Below, one piece after another: positions 8,561-18,600 of a stretch of 43,666 nucleotides of DNA. The notes under the pieces were generated by a model. That model searched no databases, had not been told where the DNA came from, and saw nothing but the letters and a program-made list of their open reading frames with translations. Source of the stretch: Candidatus Moraniibacteriota bacterium (lineage in GTDB: Bacteria; Patescibacteriota; Minisyncoccia; Moranbacterales; GCA-2747515); NCBI GenBank assembly GCA_029938745.1, contig JAOZUJ010000001.1, positions 1 to 43,666 on the forward strand, in the 5' to 3' direction. A program made the position numbers and the translations under genes. The stretch's first letter is position 1. Every line of letters starts with the position of its first letter.

Positions 8561-8592
8561 GAACATACCATGGTATGTTCAATGGTATGTTC
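8561..8592. repeat. 20-bp perfect palindrome plus an extra half-site
   Basis: GAACATACCATGGTATGTTC at 8561-8580 is a perfect palindrome, and its right half (ATGGTATGTTC) is repeated directly at 8582-8592. It lies in the 3' region of ispG. It could be a protein-binding site or a hairpin; it has no T tract of its own. Confidence 0.7.
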
Positions 8593-8614
8593 ATACACAA
8601 TAGTAACCAGGTTG

Positions 8615-9820
8615 CTAATTACGGCTCCCAGGCTCAACCCAATTTCCTTCTTTTTTAATGAGTTCAATGAGGGCATCAATTGCTCCTTCTTCTGGGATGT
8701 TGTATTCTATTACTTCTTTGTTTTTGTAGAGACTAATTTTACCTGGTGCTCCGCCGACGTATCCAAAATCTGCGTCTGCCATTTCTCCTGGACCGTTTAC
8801 TATGCAACCCATTACGGCGATTCTTACACCTGTTAAGTGCCCTAGTCTTTCTTTGATTTGTTTTGTGACTGTTTCTATATCAAAGAGTGTCCGTCCGCAT
8901 GACGGGCATGAGATGAATTCTGCTTTTGTGATGCGCCTCTGCGTTGCTTGAAGGATTGTGAAGCATACTGGTATTTCGTCTTCTGGTGGTTCTGTGAGTG
9001 ACACACGGAGAGTATCTCCGATACCATCCATCAGAAGTGTACCGATGCCAATTGTAGACTTTGCACGACCATCGTCCTGACTACCTGCTTCTGTCACACC
9101 AAGATGCACTGGATAATCCATTTTTTCTTCATCCATTTTGTCTACCAAAATTCTATTTGCCTCTATCATTATCATTGGATCGGATGATTTGATTGCTACT
9201 ACTATTTCATTGTAATCATATTTTTTGAACACACGCAGATATTCCATCACACTCTCAGCAAGTCCTTCTGGTGTGTTGCCATATCTTGCTAGCACTCGTC
9301 CTGAAAGTGAGCCCCAATTTGTACCAATTCTAATTGGTTTTTTTGTTTCTTTGAGTTTTTCTATAAATGGAATGAGTCCCTCCTCTATTCTATCTAATTC
9401 TTTTGCATATTCTTCGTCGGTCAAAACCTTATCATCATCTGCACGAGAATCCAACAAATTTCCAGGGTTTAATCGAATTTTATCTGCCTCTTCAAGTGCT
9501 GCAAAAGCTGCATTTTTATCAAAATGAATATCAGCAACAAGCGGCACATGACAATCATGCTCACTAGCCAATTTTTCTCTAATTTCCCTCAATGCTTTCA
9601 CATGCTTTACTGTCGGAGTTGTCAAACGCACGATTTCACTTCCAGCATCTACGCACCGCATAATCTGAGAAACCGTTGCGTCTATATCAAGTGTGTCTGT
9701 ATTTGTCATTGTTTGCACAACAACAGGGCTATCTCCACCAATCGCTATATCTCCCACCATCACTACCCGTGTTTTTCGTCGTGGTTTAAGTGCTTTAAAA
9801 TCTTCTTTTGCTTGTGTCAT
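8615..9820 (-). CDS. ispG: 4-hydroxy-3-methylbut-2-enyl-diphosphate synthase (IspG/GcpE)
   Basis: A 4Fe-4S enzyme that reductively opens MEcPP to HMBPP, the sixth step of the MEP pathway. It is 401 aa, the standard two-domain bacterial form: a TIM barrel (RVVMVGDIAIGG, VVQTMTNTDT, VPLVADIHF, KIRLNPGN, RIGTNWGSL, LGVTEAGS) followed by the cluster domain with Cys305 and Cys308 (ISCPSCGRTLFD), Cys339 and the catalytic Glu346 (GCIVNGPGE). All ligands are present. It is a single-gene unit convergent with the iron-sulfur assembly genes, and needs their product. dxs, the entry enzyme of the pathway, is 4.3 kb away. Confidence 0.97.
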   Translation of the reverse strand: MTQAKEDFKALKPRRKTRVVMVGDIAIGGDSPVVVQTMTNTDTLDIDATVSQIMRCVDAGSEIVRLTTPTVKHVKALREIREKLASEHDCHVPLVADIHFDKNAAFAALEEADKIRLNPGNLLDSRADDDKVLTDEEYAKELDRIEEGLIPFIEKLKETKKPIRIGTNWGSLSGRVLARYGNTPEGLAESVMEYLRVFKKYDYNEIVVAIKSSDPMIMIEANRILVDKMDEEKMDYPVHLGVTEAGSQDDGRAKSTIGIGTLLMDGIGDTLRVSLTEPPEDEIPVCFTILQATQRRITKAEFISCPSCGRTLFDIETVTKQIKERLGHLTGVRIAVMGCIVNGPGEMADADFGYVGGAPGKISLYKNKEVIEYNIPEEGAIDALIELIKKEGNWVEPGSRN

Positions 9821-9917
9821 ATAATATAGTGTTAATTCTTAACTCCTTACTTGTCTCCAATTTTATGTAAAATAAAGCATTTTGTCAAAATAAAAATATG
9901 CAAAATAAGTAAAATAA

Positions 9918-9926
9918 TGGTAAAAT
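9918..9926 (+). promoter_or_regulatory. Extended -10 promoter for the mannose-1-phosphate guanylyltransferase gene
   Basis: TGGTAAAAT (TGn then TAAAAT) at 9918-9926 in an AT-rich region with no convincing -35. The same TGGTAAAATAT string occurs before gpmI. The leader would be about 25 nt. Confidence 0.5.
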
Positions 9927-9957
9927 ATACTTTGTAAATATAAAACCACAAATTAAA

Positions 9958-11037
9958 ATGAAAGATCACAATTATATCGTTATTATGGCTGGTGGATCAG
10001 GCACAAGACTCTGGCCAATCTCACGCAAAGATCACCCAAAACAATTTCAATGTCTCACAAATGAAAAACAAACTCTTTTACAAGAAACTTTTGAACGTGT
10101 GTGTCCGCTTGCAGATTTTGATAAAATATTTGTTTCCACAACACAACAATATGCACAGCTCGTAAAAGAACAATTATCTGAATTACCAGAGGGGAATATT
10201 ATCATAGAACCATGTGGTCGCGATACAGCGCCTGCAATGGGACTTGTGGCACGTACAATCTATAAAAAAGACAAAGACGCAATCATAGCAACCACACCAT
10301 CTGATCATGCAATCAAAAATCCTAAAAATTATGTTTGTACTGTACAGACAGCATTTTCTGTAATTGAAGATCATCCAGAACGATTTGGACTCATCGGGAT
10401 TAATCCCACAGAACCAAGTACTGAGCTTGGCTATATTCAACTTGGTGATGAGTTTACGAAAAAATATAAAAATCGTGTTTTTGAGGCAGTAGCCTTCAAA
10501 GAAAAGCCTAATGCAAAGACAGCCAAAGAATATTTCTCACACTGGTCTTATCTGTGGAATGCTGCATATTTTGTTTTTAAAGCCTCTACTTTTATTGACA
10601 TGCTCAAAACACATACACCACACATTCTCAACGCACTTGAAAAGATGGATGGTATTTCTAATAAAAAACAACTTGAGATCTATAAGTCATTACCACGCGA
10701 GCCTATCGACACTGTCATCTTGGAAAAGCTTGCACCAAAGGAGCGATTTGTTGTTCCTGCAGATCTCGTATGGAGTGATGTCGGAAATTGGCGTACATTA
10801 CATGACTTCTATCAAAATGGAGAAAAAAATGTTGTCCGTGGAAAAGTACAAAAATTTGATACTGAAAATTGCCTTCTTTTTGGCAATAAATCAAAAACAA
10901 TCGCCACGATTGGACTCAGAGATATTGTCATCATTGATACTGAGGATGCTATACTCATTGCTCACAGAGATGAAGTTCACAATGTTAAAAAGATCATAGA
11001 CAAGCTCAAAGAAGATGACATGGAAGATCTTCTCTAA
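9958..11037 (+). CDS. manC: Mannose-1-phosphate guanylyltransferase
   Basis: Makes GDP-mannose from mannose 1-phosphate and GTP, supplying activated mannose/fucose for surface glycans. The N-terminal nucleotidyltransferase signature AGGSGTRLWPISR (11-23) is followed by HPKQF, IIEPCGRDTAPAMG and TTPSDHAI. FKEKPNAKTAKEYF and YLWNAAYFVF mark the sugar-binding part, and LVWSDVGNWRTL and a short left-handed helix region close the protein. At 359 aa it is the short, single-function type, without the C-terminal phosphomannose isomerase domain of bifunctional ManC. It is a single-gene unit with an extended -10 promoter and a terminator. No glycosyltransferase neighbours are in the window. Confidence 0.93.
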   Translation: MKDHNYIVIMAGGSGTRLWPISRKDHPKQFQCLTNEKQTLLQETFERVCPLADFDKIFVSTTQQYAQLVKEQLSELPEGNIIIEPCGRDTAPAMGLVARTIYKKDKDAIIATTPSDHAIKNPKNYVCTVQTAFSVIEDHPERFGLIGINPTEPSTELGYIQLGDEFTKKYKNRVFEAVAFKEKPNAKTAKEYFSHWSYLWNAAYFVFKASTFIDMLKTHTPHILNALEKMDGISNKKQLEIYKSLPREPIDTVILEKLAPKERFVVPADLVWSDVGNWRTLHDFYQNGEKNVVRGKVQKFDTENCLLFGNKSKTIATIGLRDIVIIDTEDAILIAHRDEVHNVKKIIDKLKEDDMEDLL

Positions 11038-11057
11038 ATACTCACATAAAATATAAA

Positions 11058-11090
11058 AAACATCTACACGCTTGTATAGATGTTTCTTTA
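11058..11090. terminator. Terminator between convergent genes
   Basis: AAACATCTACAC at 11058-11069 pairs with GTATAGATGTTT at 11074-11085 (one mismatch), followed by CTTTATT. An A run precedes it, so it can also serve the minus-strand gene that ends at 11109. Confidence 0.8.
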
Positions 11091-11108
11091 TTATAATTAA
11101 AGCTTCTT

Positions 11109-11552
11109 TTAGACATCCTTTAAAAAAGCTACACCATAAATATCAATGTCATCTCCGCACAGCCAGCCATATGTTGTACGAGAGTCCATTGATTGTCTTT
11201 TTTGATTATTTTCTTCCCAAATATCCTGACGACCCTCAAGCCAATAACACGATTTTTGCTTTTGCACGATTTTTTTAATATATGCACCATCACACTCATC
11301 GTGCGCACACTCAAATGCAATTACATCACCAACATGCGCTTCTGCTGTTGGCACAACAGTAACAAATGCATCATGCGCAAATCCTAAAGTTTTCATAGAA
11401 TTACCTTCAACCTGATATATGCGAGAATTCTCAACGTCATATCGCTCACTTCTATCAAATTGCGACATCACTGCAATATCTCCAGCACTCGTTTGAATCG
11501 GCACAGCAACAATAAAAATCGTTACAACAAATATAATAATATAATATTTCAT
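11109..11552 (-). CDS. Small S26-type signal peptidase-like protein
   Basis: A 147-residue protein with one N-terminal hydrophobic segment (residues 3-18) followed by a short extracytoplasmic Ser/Lys peptidase domain. The nucleophile region is VEGNSMKTLGF (Ser52), then VGDVIAF, the general-base lysine in AYIKKIV (Lys93 or Lys94), a WLEGR stretch in place of the usual MGDN, and the diagnostic box E SMDSRTTYG (121-129). These fit the type I signal peptidase (S26) family in a minimal form, about 30-40 residues shorter than SipS. I use the ATG at 11552; the TTG at 11561 is less likely. With the pilins, lipoprotein and S74 surface protein it could belong to the export set. A LexA/S24-like reading is less likely because of box E and the membrane anchor. 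Confidence 0.75.
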   Translation of the reverse strand: MKYYIIIFVVTIFIVAVPIQTSAGDIAVMSQFDRSERYDVENSRIYQVEGNSMKTLGFAHDAFVTVVPTAEAHVGDVIAFECAHDECDGAYIKKIVQKQKSCYWLEGRQDIWEENNQKRQSMDSRTTYGWLCGDDIDIYGVAFLKDV

Positions 11553-11612
11553 TACAATCAAAAAATTATAATTAACGTATTACATTAGCACATTCCTCGT
11601 TTTTTAGCAAGA

Positions 11613-12563
11613 TTAAAAATCAATTTCAAGTGCCTCAAACCGACGTTTGTATTCTCCAAACACGATCGGACCATGTGGTTGTGGTAAAAAAATGAGATGT
11701 TCATCATTACATAAAATTAAAGCACCTTCTTTTTTTGTTTTTGGATTTTGCATGATCTTTTTTTGTTGTAATTTCTTTAATCTTTTTTCCATTGCCTTGT
11801 CAGCAAGAATCATTTCTCCAAATGATCGAATTGATCGTGTAATGATATTATCAAAAAGAGTCAATGTATGTATTGTATTATTACAACTATAATGTGGCTT
11901 ATATGCTTGAATCCACATATTTTTTTTGCAAAATTGTGAAAAATATTTTGTATCAAAAATTGGAATGATAAAAGCATACTCATGCGCTGCAAACAAATCA
12001 CGTGTTGGCACAGCAAGTGACTCTGTTGTAATGTGATAATTTAGACAAATACGATTATTTGTTTTATCATCATATCGTCGTACACCAAAAATATGTGAGA
12101 GTACTGTCATCATGAAACGCCCCGTCCAAATATGTCCAAATTTATACGCAATCAAAACATCCAGATCACTCCCACGCTCACAATTATGATATGAAAGTCT
12201 ACCCGTAACACAAATCATGCGTACAAACGGACTCACACGCAAAATAGACACAATGCGTCGCAATTTATGCATCTTTCGAAAACTGATATATTCTCGATCT
12301 CGTCTGGACTTCACCAATTTATCACGCCCAAACAGAAAATACATTCCATTTTTCTGATCAACATATTTCAATAAATCACAATCATTCAATGCCTCGACAA
12401 CCTGTGTCAACGACCATGTTTTAGTACTGTTATCTACACTACAACGAATCAAATGTTTCCATATTTCAAATGACGTTAGGGGATAATCCAAAACATCATA
12501 ATATGTTATTGTTGCAATAATATTTTTACACAAGATCTTATTCACATCATTTGAAAAAAACAA
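11613..12563 (-). CDS. Nucleotidyltransferase-domain protein
   Basis: A 316-residue protein with an N-terminal winged-helix-like part (TITYYDVLDYPLTSFEIWKHLI, then a second helix-turn-helix up to about residue 80). A polymerase-beta-type nucleotidyltransferase core follows with RLSYHNCERGSDLDVLIA (about 121-138), where the G-S-D-L-D pair of aspartates is the metal-binding motif. The rest is a helical, Lys-rich C-terminal part with no recognised domain. Proteins of this layout are widespread in Patescibacteria and uncharacterised; substrate and product are unknown. It lies between the signal-peptidase-like gene and uvrA on the same strand, with a 58-bp gap to uvrA, so co-transcription with uvrA is possible. 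Confidence 0.7.
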   Translation of the reverse strand: MFFSNDVNKILCKNIIATITYYDVLDYPLTSFEIWKHLIRCSVDNSTKTWSLTQVVEALNDCDLLKYVDQKNGMYFLFGRDKLVKSRRDREYISFRKMHKLRRIVSILRVSPFVRMICVTGRLSYHNCERGSDLDVLIAYKFGHIWTGRFMMTVLSHIFGVRRYDDKTNNRICLNYHITTESLAVPTRDLFAAHEYAFIIPIFDTKYFSQFCKKNMWIQAYKPHYSCNNTIHTLTLFDNIITRSIRSFGEMILADKAMEKRLKKLQQKKIMQNPKTKKEGALILCNDEHLIFLPQPHGPIVFGEYKRRFEALEIDF

Positions 12564-12621
12564 AATGAATTATGCACAGCTGTGCATAAAACAATTCATA
12601 ATGTTTTTTTATTTTATCTTT

Positions 12622-15459
12622 TTACAAAAACTTTGCTGTTGGACTTTTTTTATTTTTTTTAAGATCTTTTGGCAATCCTGCAAAAATGAGTTCCCCGCCG
12701 AGCGCACCACCTTCCGGACCAAGCTCTATGACCCAATCAGAATGTTTAATAACATCTGTATTATGTTCTACCACTAACACAGTGTTTCCTTTGTCAACAA
12801 GTGCGTCAAGCATTTGTAATAATTTTTTTACATCATCAAAATGTAATCCAACTGTTGGTTCATCAAGGATATATAATGTTTTTCCAGTTGATTTACGAGC
12901 CAGTTCCGTTGCAAGCTTAATTCGCTGTGCTTCACCACCAGATAAATTTGTTGCGCTCTGCCCAAGTTGAATATATCCCAAACCAACTTCTTGCATTGCT
13001 TGTAATTTTGCAGCAATAAGTGGCTTGCTTTTGAAAAATTCATATGCATAATCAACACTCATATCCAATACTTCCGCAATTGTCACACCATTGTATTCCA
13101 CATCCAATATTTTACTATTATAACGCTTGCCACCGCATTCTTCACATGGAATATACATATCTGGTAACAAATGCATCTCAACTTTTACAGATCCATCACC
13201 ACGACACACTTCACAGCGACCGCCTCGCATATTAAAACTAAAGTGACTCGCATCAAATCCGCGCTCAATAGCCATGTCTGTCGCAGCGAAGAGGTCACGC
13301 ACATGTGAAAATACCCCTGTATATGTTGCTGTATTTGAGCGTGGCGTACGACCAATCGGATTTTGATCGATCATAATTACCTTGTTTATATTTTGCAATC
13401 CTGTAACCCTTTTATGCGCACCTGGCTCCACAGTTGACCGATGAAATTTCTTTGCTAACACACGTGATAAAATATCATGTACAAGTGTAGATTTACCACT
13501 ACCAGAAACACCACATACTGTTATAAATTTTCCAAGTGGAAAATCAACAGATACTTTTTGTAAATTATTTTCTCGCGCATCTTTAATAGACACGTTTTTT
13601 CCTGTGCCTTCACGCTTTCGTTTTTTGTCTGTTACCGTTAATTTACCAGATATATATTGCGCTGTTTTTGTTTTCGATTTTAACATTTGTGACATCGTAC
13701 CCGAAAAAATTAATTCACCCCCATCATCTCCTGCTCCAGGACCCATGTCGACAATCCAGTCAGCCTCTTTCATAACATCAGGATCATGCTCCACAATAAT
13801 TAACGTATTATTTGCACTTTGTAATTTTTTCATTGCCCTTATCAAACGGACCGTATCTCTACTGTGCAATCCAGTCGTTGGCTCATCAAGCACATAAATA
13901 ACACCCGTCAAATCTGATTTTATTTGTACAGCCAACCGAATGCGTTGTGCCTCCCCACCAGAAAGTGTGTTACTGGATCGTGACAATGTTAAATAATCTA
14001 CACCGACATCACACAGTGACCGTGCACGTGACGCCATCTCATCAACCAAAACACTTACAGCTGCACGCTCTGTTTTATTAATACCGTCCATCTTTTTTAC
14101 ATCTTCGATCAAAGTCACAAAATCACCCAACGCAATCGATGTGTATTTATCAATTGACTTTTCATTTACTGTCACAGCAAGATATTCTCTTTTGAGTCGC
14201 TTACCTTCACACAATGAACATGTTCTCTCAACCATATACTTTTCCAATTCTTTTCGCATATAATCTGACTTTGTGTTTTTATATCTTTCTTCCAAATCAA
14301 AAATAATACCATTAAAGTCACCCTTCTCTTTTTTTGGCTCTCCATAAAAAATAATTGCGAGATTTTCTTTTGAGATCTTTTTTACTGGCTTAGAAAGTGA
14401 AAATTTATATTTTTTTGAGAGGTTTTCTAAACTTTTTTTATGTTTACTAAATGCTGTATTTTTTCCACCTGATTTACTCCAAATATGAATTGCTCCTTCT
14501 TCTATAGATAGTTCATCATTTGGAATAAGAAGCGACGCATTAATTTCATTTTTAATACCGATACCATCACAATCAGAACACGCTCCATCAGGATTATTGA
14601 AAGAAAAGCATCGTGGTGTTAATTCAGATAAAACAAATCCTGATTCTTTACAATAAAAATCTTGTGAAAATTCTTCTTCAAACTCATCATATGCCACAAT
14701 ACACAATCCTTGTGATAATTTCATCGCAGTTTCTACAGAGTCCATCAGACATTCACGATCAAGTTCATTTCCATCATTGACCAAAGAATCAATTACAATA
14801 TCAATACGACTTGAAACATCATCGCTAACAATAAGCTCTGCATCTCTTACTGGCATAATTTTGTTATTGAAGCGTACACGGGCATACCCGTTTTGTTTTA
14901 TATTTTTGAGTATATTACTATCTTTTTTCTTTTCATCTGATAATGGCGCTAAAACTGTAATTTTTGTCCCCTTATCTGATGCCATAATTTTTGCAACAAT
15001 ATCACGTGTGCTTTTTCGTTTTAACGGACGACCTGTGAACGGACAATGTGGCACGCCAACCGTAGTAAAAAGGATTCGTAAATAATCATAGATTTCTGTC
15101 ATTGTCCCAACAGTTGAACGTATTGATTTCCCAACGCTTTTTTGATCAATTGCAATTGCTGGAGAAATGTTTTCAATACGATCCACATCTGGCTTATTCA
15201 TCACACCCATCAAACTGCGTGCATGTGTTGATAAACTCTCCATAAAACGACGGTTACTCTCTGCATAGATCACATCAAAGGCCAAAGAACTCTTCCCTGA
15301 GCCAGACAAACCAGTTACAACGGTCAACTCATCCCGCGGAATATCAACTGAAACATTTTTTAAATTATTTACGCGCGCATTATGAATATAAATTCGATTT
15401 GAATTTTTGTTATTTTTTTTAGACGTTGCTTTTTTACGAGAAGTTTTCTTTACTACCAT
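12622..15459 (-). CDS. uvrA: Excinuclease ABC subunit A
   Basis: ATPase that finds bulky DNA damage in nucleotide excision repair and loads UvrB. The 945-residue protein is complete. It has the first Walker A GLSGSGKSS (50-58), YAESNRRFMESLS, the first zinc-module cysteines CSDC and later CSLCEG, the first ABC signature LSGGEAQRIRLA with VLDEPTTGLHSRD, the second Walker A GVSGSGKST (about 650), the second zinc module CEVC...CEEC, and the second signature LSGGEAQRIKLA with ILDEPTVGLHFDD. A Lys/Ser-rich N-terminal extension of about 20 residues precedes the usual start. uvrB and uvrC are not in the window. No Shine-Dalgarno sequence is seen at the ATG at 15459. Confidence 0.98.
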   Translation of the reverse strand: MVVKKTSRKKATSKKNNKNSNRIYIHNARVNNLKNVSVDIPRDELTVVTGLSGSGKSSLAFDVIYAESNRRFMESLSTHARSLMGVMNKPDVDRIENISPAIAIDQKSVGKSIRSTVGTMTEIYDYLRILFTTVGVPHCPFTGRPLKRKSTRDIVAKIMASDKGTKITVLAPLSDEKKKDSNILKNIKQNGYARVRFNNKIMPVRDAELIVSDDVSSRIDIVIDSLVNDGNELDRECLMDSVETAMKLSQGLCIVAYDEFEEEFSQDFYCKESGFVLSELTPRCFSFNNPDGACSDCDGIGIKNEINASLLIPNDELSIEEGAIHIWSKSGGKNTAFSKHKKSLENLSKKYKFSLSKPVKKISKENLAIIFYGEPKKEKGDFNGIIFDLEERYKNTKSDYMRKELEKYMVERTCSLCEGKRLKREYLAVTVNEKSIDKYTSIALGDFVTLIEDVKKMDGINKTERAAVSVLVDEMASRARSLCDVGVDYLTLSRSSNTLSGGEAQRIRLAVQIKSDLTGVIYVLDEPTTGLHSRDTVRLIRAMKKLQSANNTLIIVEHDPDVMKEADWIVDMGPGAGDDGGELIFSGTMSQMLKSKTKTAQYISGKLTVTDKKRKREGTGKNVSIKDARENNLQKVSVDFPLGKFITVCGVSGSGKSTLVHDILSRVLAKKFHRSTVEPGAHKRVTGLQNINKVIMIDQNPIGRTPRSNTATYTGVFSHVRDLFAATDMAIERGFDASHFSFNMRGGRCEVCRGDGSVKVEMHLLPDMYIPCEECGGKRYNSKILDVEYNGVTIAEVLDMSVDYAYEFFKSKPLIAAKLQAMQEVGLGYIQLGQSATNLSGGEAQRIKLATELARKSTGKTLYILDEPTVGLHFDDVKKLLQMLDALVDKGNTVLVVEHNTDVIKHSDWVIELGPEGGALGGELIFAGLPKDLKKNKKSPTAKFL

Positions 15460-15559
15460 ATATAATTAAAATAAATAGAAAATGAACCACATTAGTTACC
15501 AATGGTACAGCATTTTTGTCTTTTGGTCAACCGCAGCCCTGCGATACACGAGCATATAC

Positions 15560-15592
15560 AAAAAGTAACTTTCTTATAAAAAGTTACTTTTT
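15560..15592. terminator. Terminator between the S74 surface gene and uvrA
   Basis: A perfect 13-bp stem (AAAAAGTAACTTT at 15560-15572, complement at 15580-15592) with a 7-nt loop. On the minus strand it ends the long surface-protein transcript before uvrA. Confidence 0.85.
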
Positions 15593-15638
15593 CTTTTGTG
15601 CTCTATTTTATATAAATCTTTACATCTATGTCATCAAT

Positions 15639-18600
15639 TTATTTCACTGAAGTGATTTTATCTTCTTTGATAACATCAACAATCCACCAATCCACCTGTA
15701 CATCCTCATCTGACTCTTGATTTAATCCAATGACAAAACTTTCACCATCAATAATGTTCTCAACGTGTGCAAAAATCGAACGGTCTGCATCCTTTACTGT
15801 AACAAATACATGACTATTTGCACGCACATCAGTTGTTTGAATAGATATTTCTAATGTGCCTTCTTTGATAACTACAGAGCCAATGTGTTGAGAATCTTCA
15901 TCTTCCATGACTGCAAATTTTCCCGTTGTTAATGCATCGGTTTCAATATCATCTGCAATGATCTTTGTTGCATTAAGTACACCGGCAAGTGTGAGGCCGC
16001 CTTCATCTGTTGTGTATAGAAGATTGTCTTCATCAAGTGCAATTAATAAATCTGTGAGACTTGTTTGTAATTCATCTATTGTGTCTACTTGTGTTTGCAT
16101 TAAACCTACTTTTGAATCTATTGAATCTAATAAATTTGATTGGTTATTTGCATCTTGTTGCATCTGTAAGACATTATCTTGCATTGTTCCATTTTCTGCT
16201 AATTGTGTTCCAAAGATCTTTGCTATTGTTGTAAGTTGTGTATCAATAGAGTCTTGTAATTGTGTGAGAGTCGAAATATTTGCATCTGTCTTTAATGTAT
16301 TTGATGTAATTGTGATATTTTGTTCCTGGATTGCACTTACTGTAAGTGGAATTATATCTGAATAAAACACTCCAAGTACTCCATTGTTTTCTCTCACTAC
16401 TTCTGGGATGACTGTTTGTAACTGCTGTGCCGAAAATCCTATTTTTTTATTTATTCCTACCTCACTATCTTTCCAATTATAACTAATTGGATTTATTTGC
16501 ATAAGCTCACTTAAACCATAATTAAGATTTGTAATGTTTTTCTTGAAATTTGTATCTGATGTTGTCATCACACCATTTGCAGAAAAAACTGTATGCCACC
16601 TCGCTGACCCCGATCCCAGCATCTGTGTTGCATCAGATGCGGGCACAACTTCATAAAGTGAACCGTTGCCAAGCATCATTTGATTTGATGCTGTTGGCTC
16701 TGCATTGTAACCAAGTGCTGTTGAATTTGTGTATACATTTTGATCTTCAAGATAATGTGCAACTGAGCCTTGTGATGTAATATTACCAATTTGATTACCC
16801 TCTGCTAACTCAAGTGTAGTTGTGTCAATAATCTTAAATTGATAAATACCATTGTTAGACAGTCCACCAGGTGGCGTACCTCCCGTTGTAAATCGTAAAT
16901 TTACATAATCCCCTGCATTACCAAAGCTATGTCCTGCCAGTGTAATTCTGTTAGTTGTCACATTAACACTACTGGGTGCAAATGTCTTAGGAGTTCCTGT
17001 ACCGTTAAAATTATTAAATGCTCCATCACCAACAGCAACATTATCATCTCCTTGATTATAAAGTAATGTGCCTCTACCTAATCCTATTACTTCCTCTCCT
17101 GTGTTATACCATAGAGAACTTCTGCCAAATCCAGAAGAATAATTACCAGTATTATTTCGAAGTGCGCCATATCCAAAACCTGAAGCACTATCAGAAGCAT
17201 TATTCATGAGAGCAAAGCTTCCAAATCCAGAAGCTGCTTGACTGGTATTATTATATAGAGCATTATATCCAAATCCAGAAGCATAATTTCCTGTATTACT
17301 TTGTAGAGCATTATATCCAAATCCAGACACATAATCAGCAGTGTTATCCGAAAGAGCATTTGCTCCAAATCCAGAAACATAAAGACCTGTATTGTCATAA
17401 AGTGCACTTGCCCCAAATCCAGAAGCTGCTCCACCAGTGTTATTTCGAAGCGCTTGATATCCAGCTCCAGTAGAATAAAGACCAGTGTTATTTTGTAAAG
17501 CATTGTACCCAACGCCAACTGAGCCCCATCCAGTATTACTTTGTAAAGAATTTACACCAAATCCTGCAGACTGACTACTGGTATGTGATTGCAATGCGTT
17601 GTGTCCAAATGCAACATTTTCATGTCCACTGACATTTGTATTTAATGCATTGATGCCAACTGCCGTATTGCTATTTGTTGTGAGATCATCATTTATACCC
17701 GCACCACTTCCGAGAAAGACACTTGTTGTCCCAGTAATTCCATCAGTAAGACCACTTATCGCACTTGCACCACCACCAGACGTAAATGACACCCAGCTCG
17801 ATCCATCATGCCCTTCAAAATCTGTACCAGTCCATCTGATCGATCCTGCATTTGTATTTGTGGTTGTACCTAAATTTATTGCACCAGCAACCTGTAAGTT
17901 TTCATTTGGCGTAATTGTTCCAATTCCCACATTTCCAGTTCCATTTTCTATCATGAGTCGAGTTAAGTTTTCATCTCTGAACATCAGATTTTCACCCTCA
18001 TCTATATCCTGATGAATTCTCCACTGTTGTGCAGTAAATGTATTTTCAAAATGATATGATGGATCCTTAACACCATCTGGTGATTCACTCTTGATCTGAC
18101 CTGCAACATGTAATTCCTTATTTGGATTATTCACATTACCAATAATCACGCTACTCATTGCATCTCCTGGGGCTAATCGTAAATGTTGCGTTCCTGGTCC
18201 AGTCGTGGCATATGTAGAAATTGTATTTGCATGAATCATCGTTCCTGCACTGCCAGCATATCCAAGTGCAGTACTGTTGACTGTTAAATCCCCTCCATGA
18301 ATAGATAAATTACCATCATTAACAGCTAATTTTGATGCAGATGGAATTAAACCAAATCCAAGAGGAGGCTCTGAACCAACAAACATTTGTCCATTATCAT
18401 TTATGATCATTTCAACTTGACTATCTCCATCTGAATCGAAACCTAAATAATTATCCGTTGTATCGTAACTAATAATACCCTCATTATGTTCCGCACCAAT
18501 ATGAAGCGAACTGGGGCCAAGATAAAGATCTTGCCATCTCAGAGATGATGTGCCTAAATTGTACGTATTATTTAATTCTGGAACAATATCTCCATCTACC

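Noticed and set aside
8561..8580. LexA (SOS) box
   Set aside because: The GAAC and GTTC halves are separated by 12 bp, not 4 as in the Gram-positive SOS box, and it is not in a promoter.
8420..8836. Plus-strand open frame of 138 codons overlapping the SufT-like gene and ispG
   Set aside because: It crosses a terminator and lies antisense to conserved ispG codons.
12565..12777. Plus-strand open frame between the nucleotidyltransferase gene and uvrA
   Set aside because: Most of it is antisense to the uvrA 3' end; the rest is AT-rich intergenic sequence.
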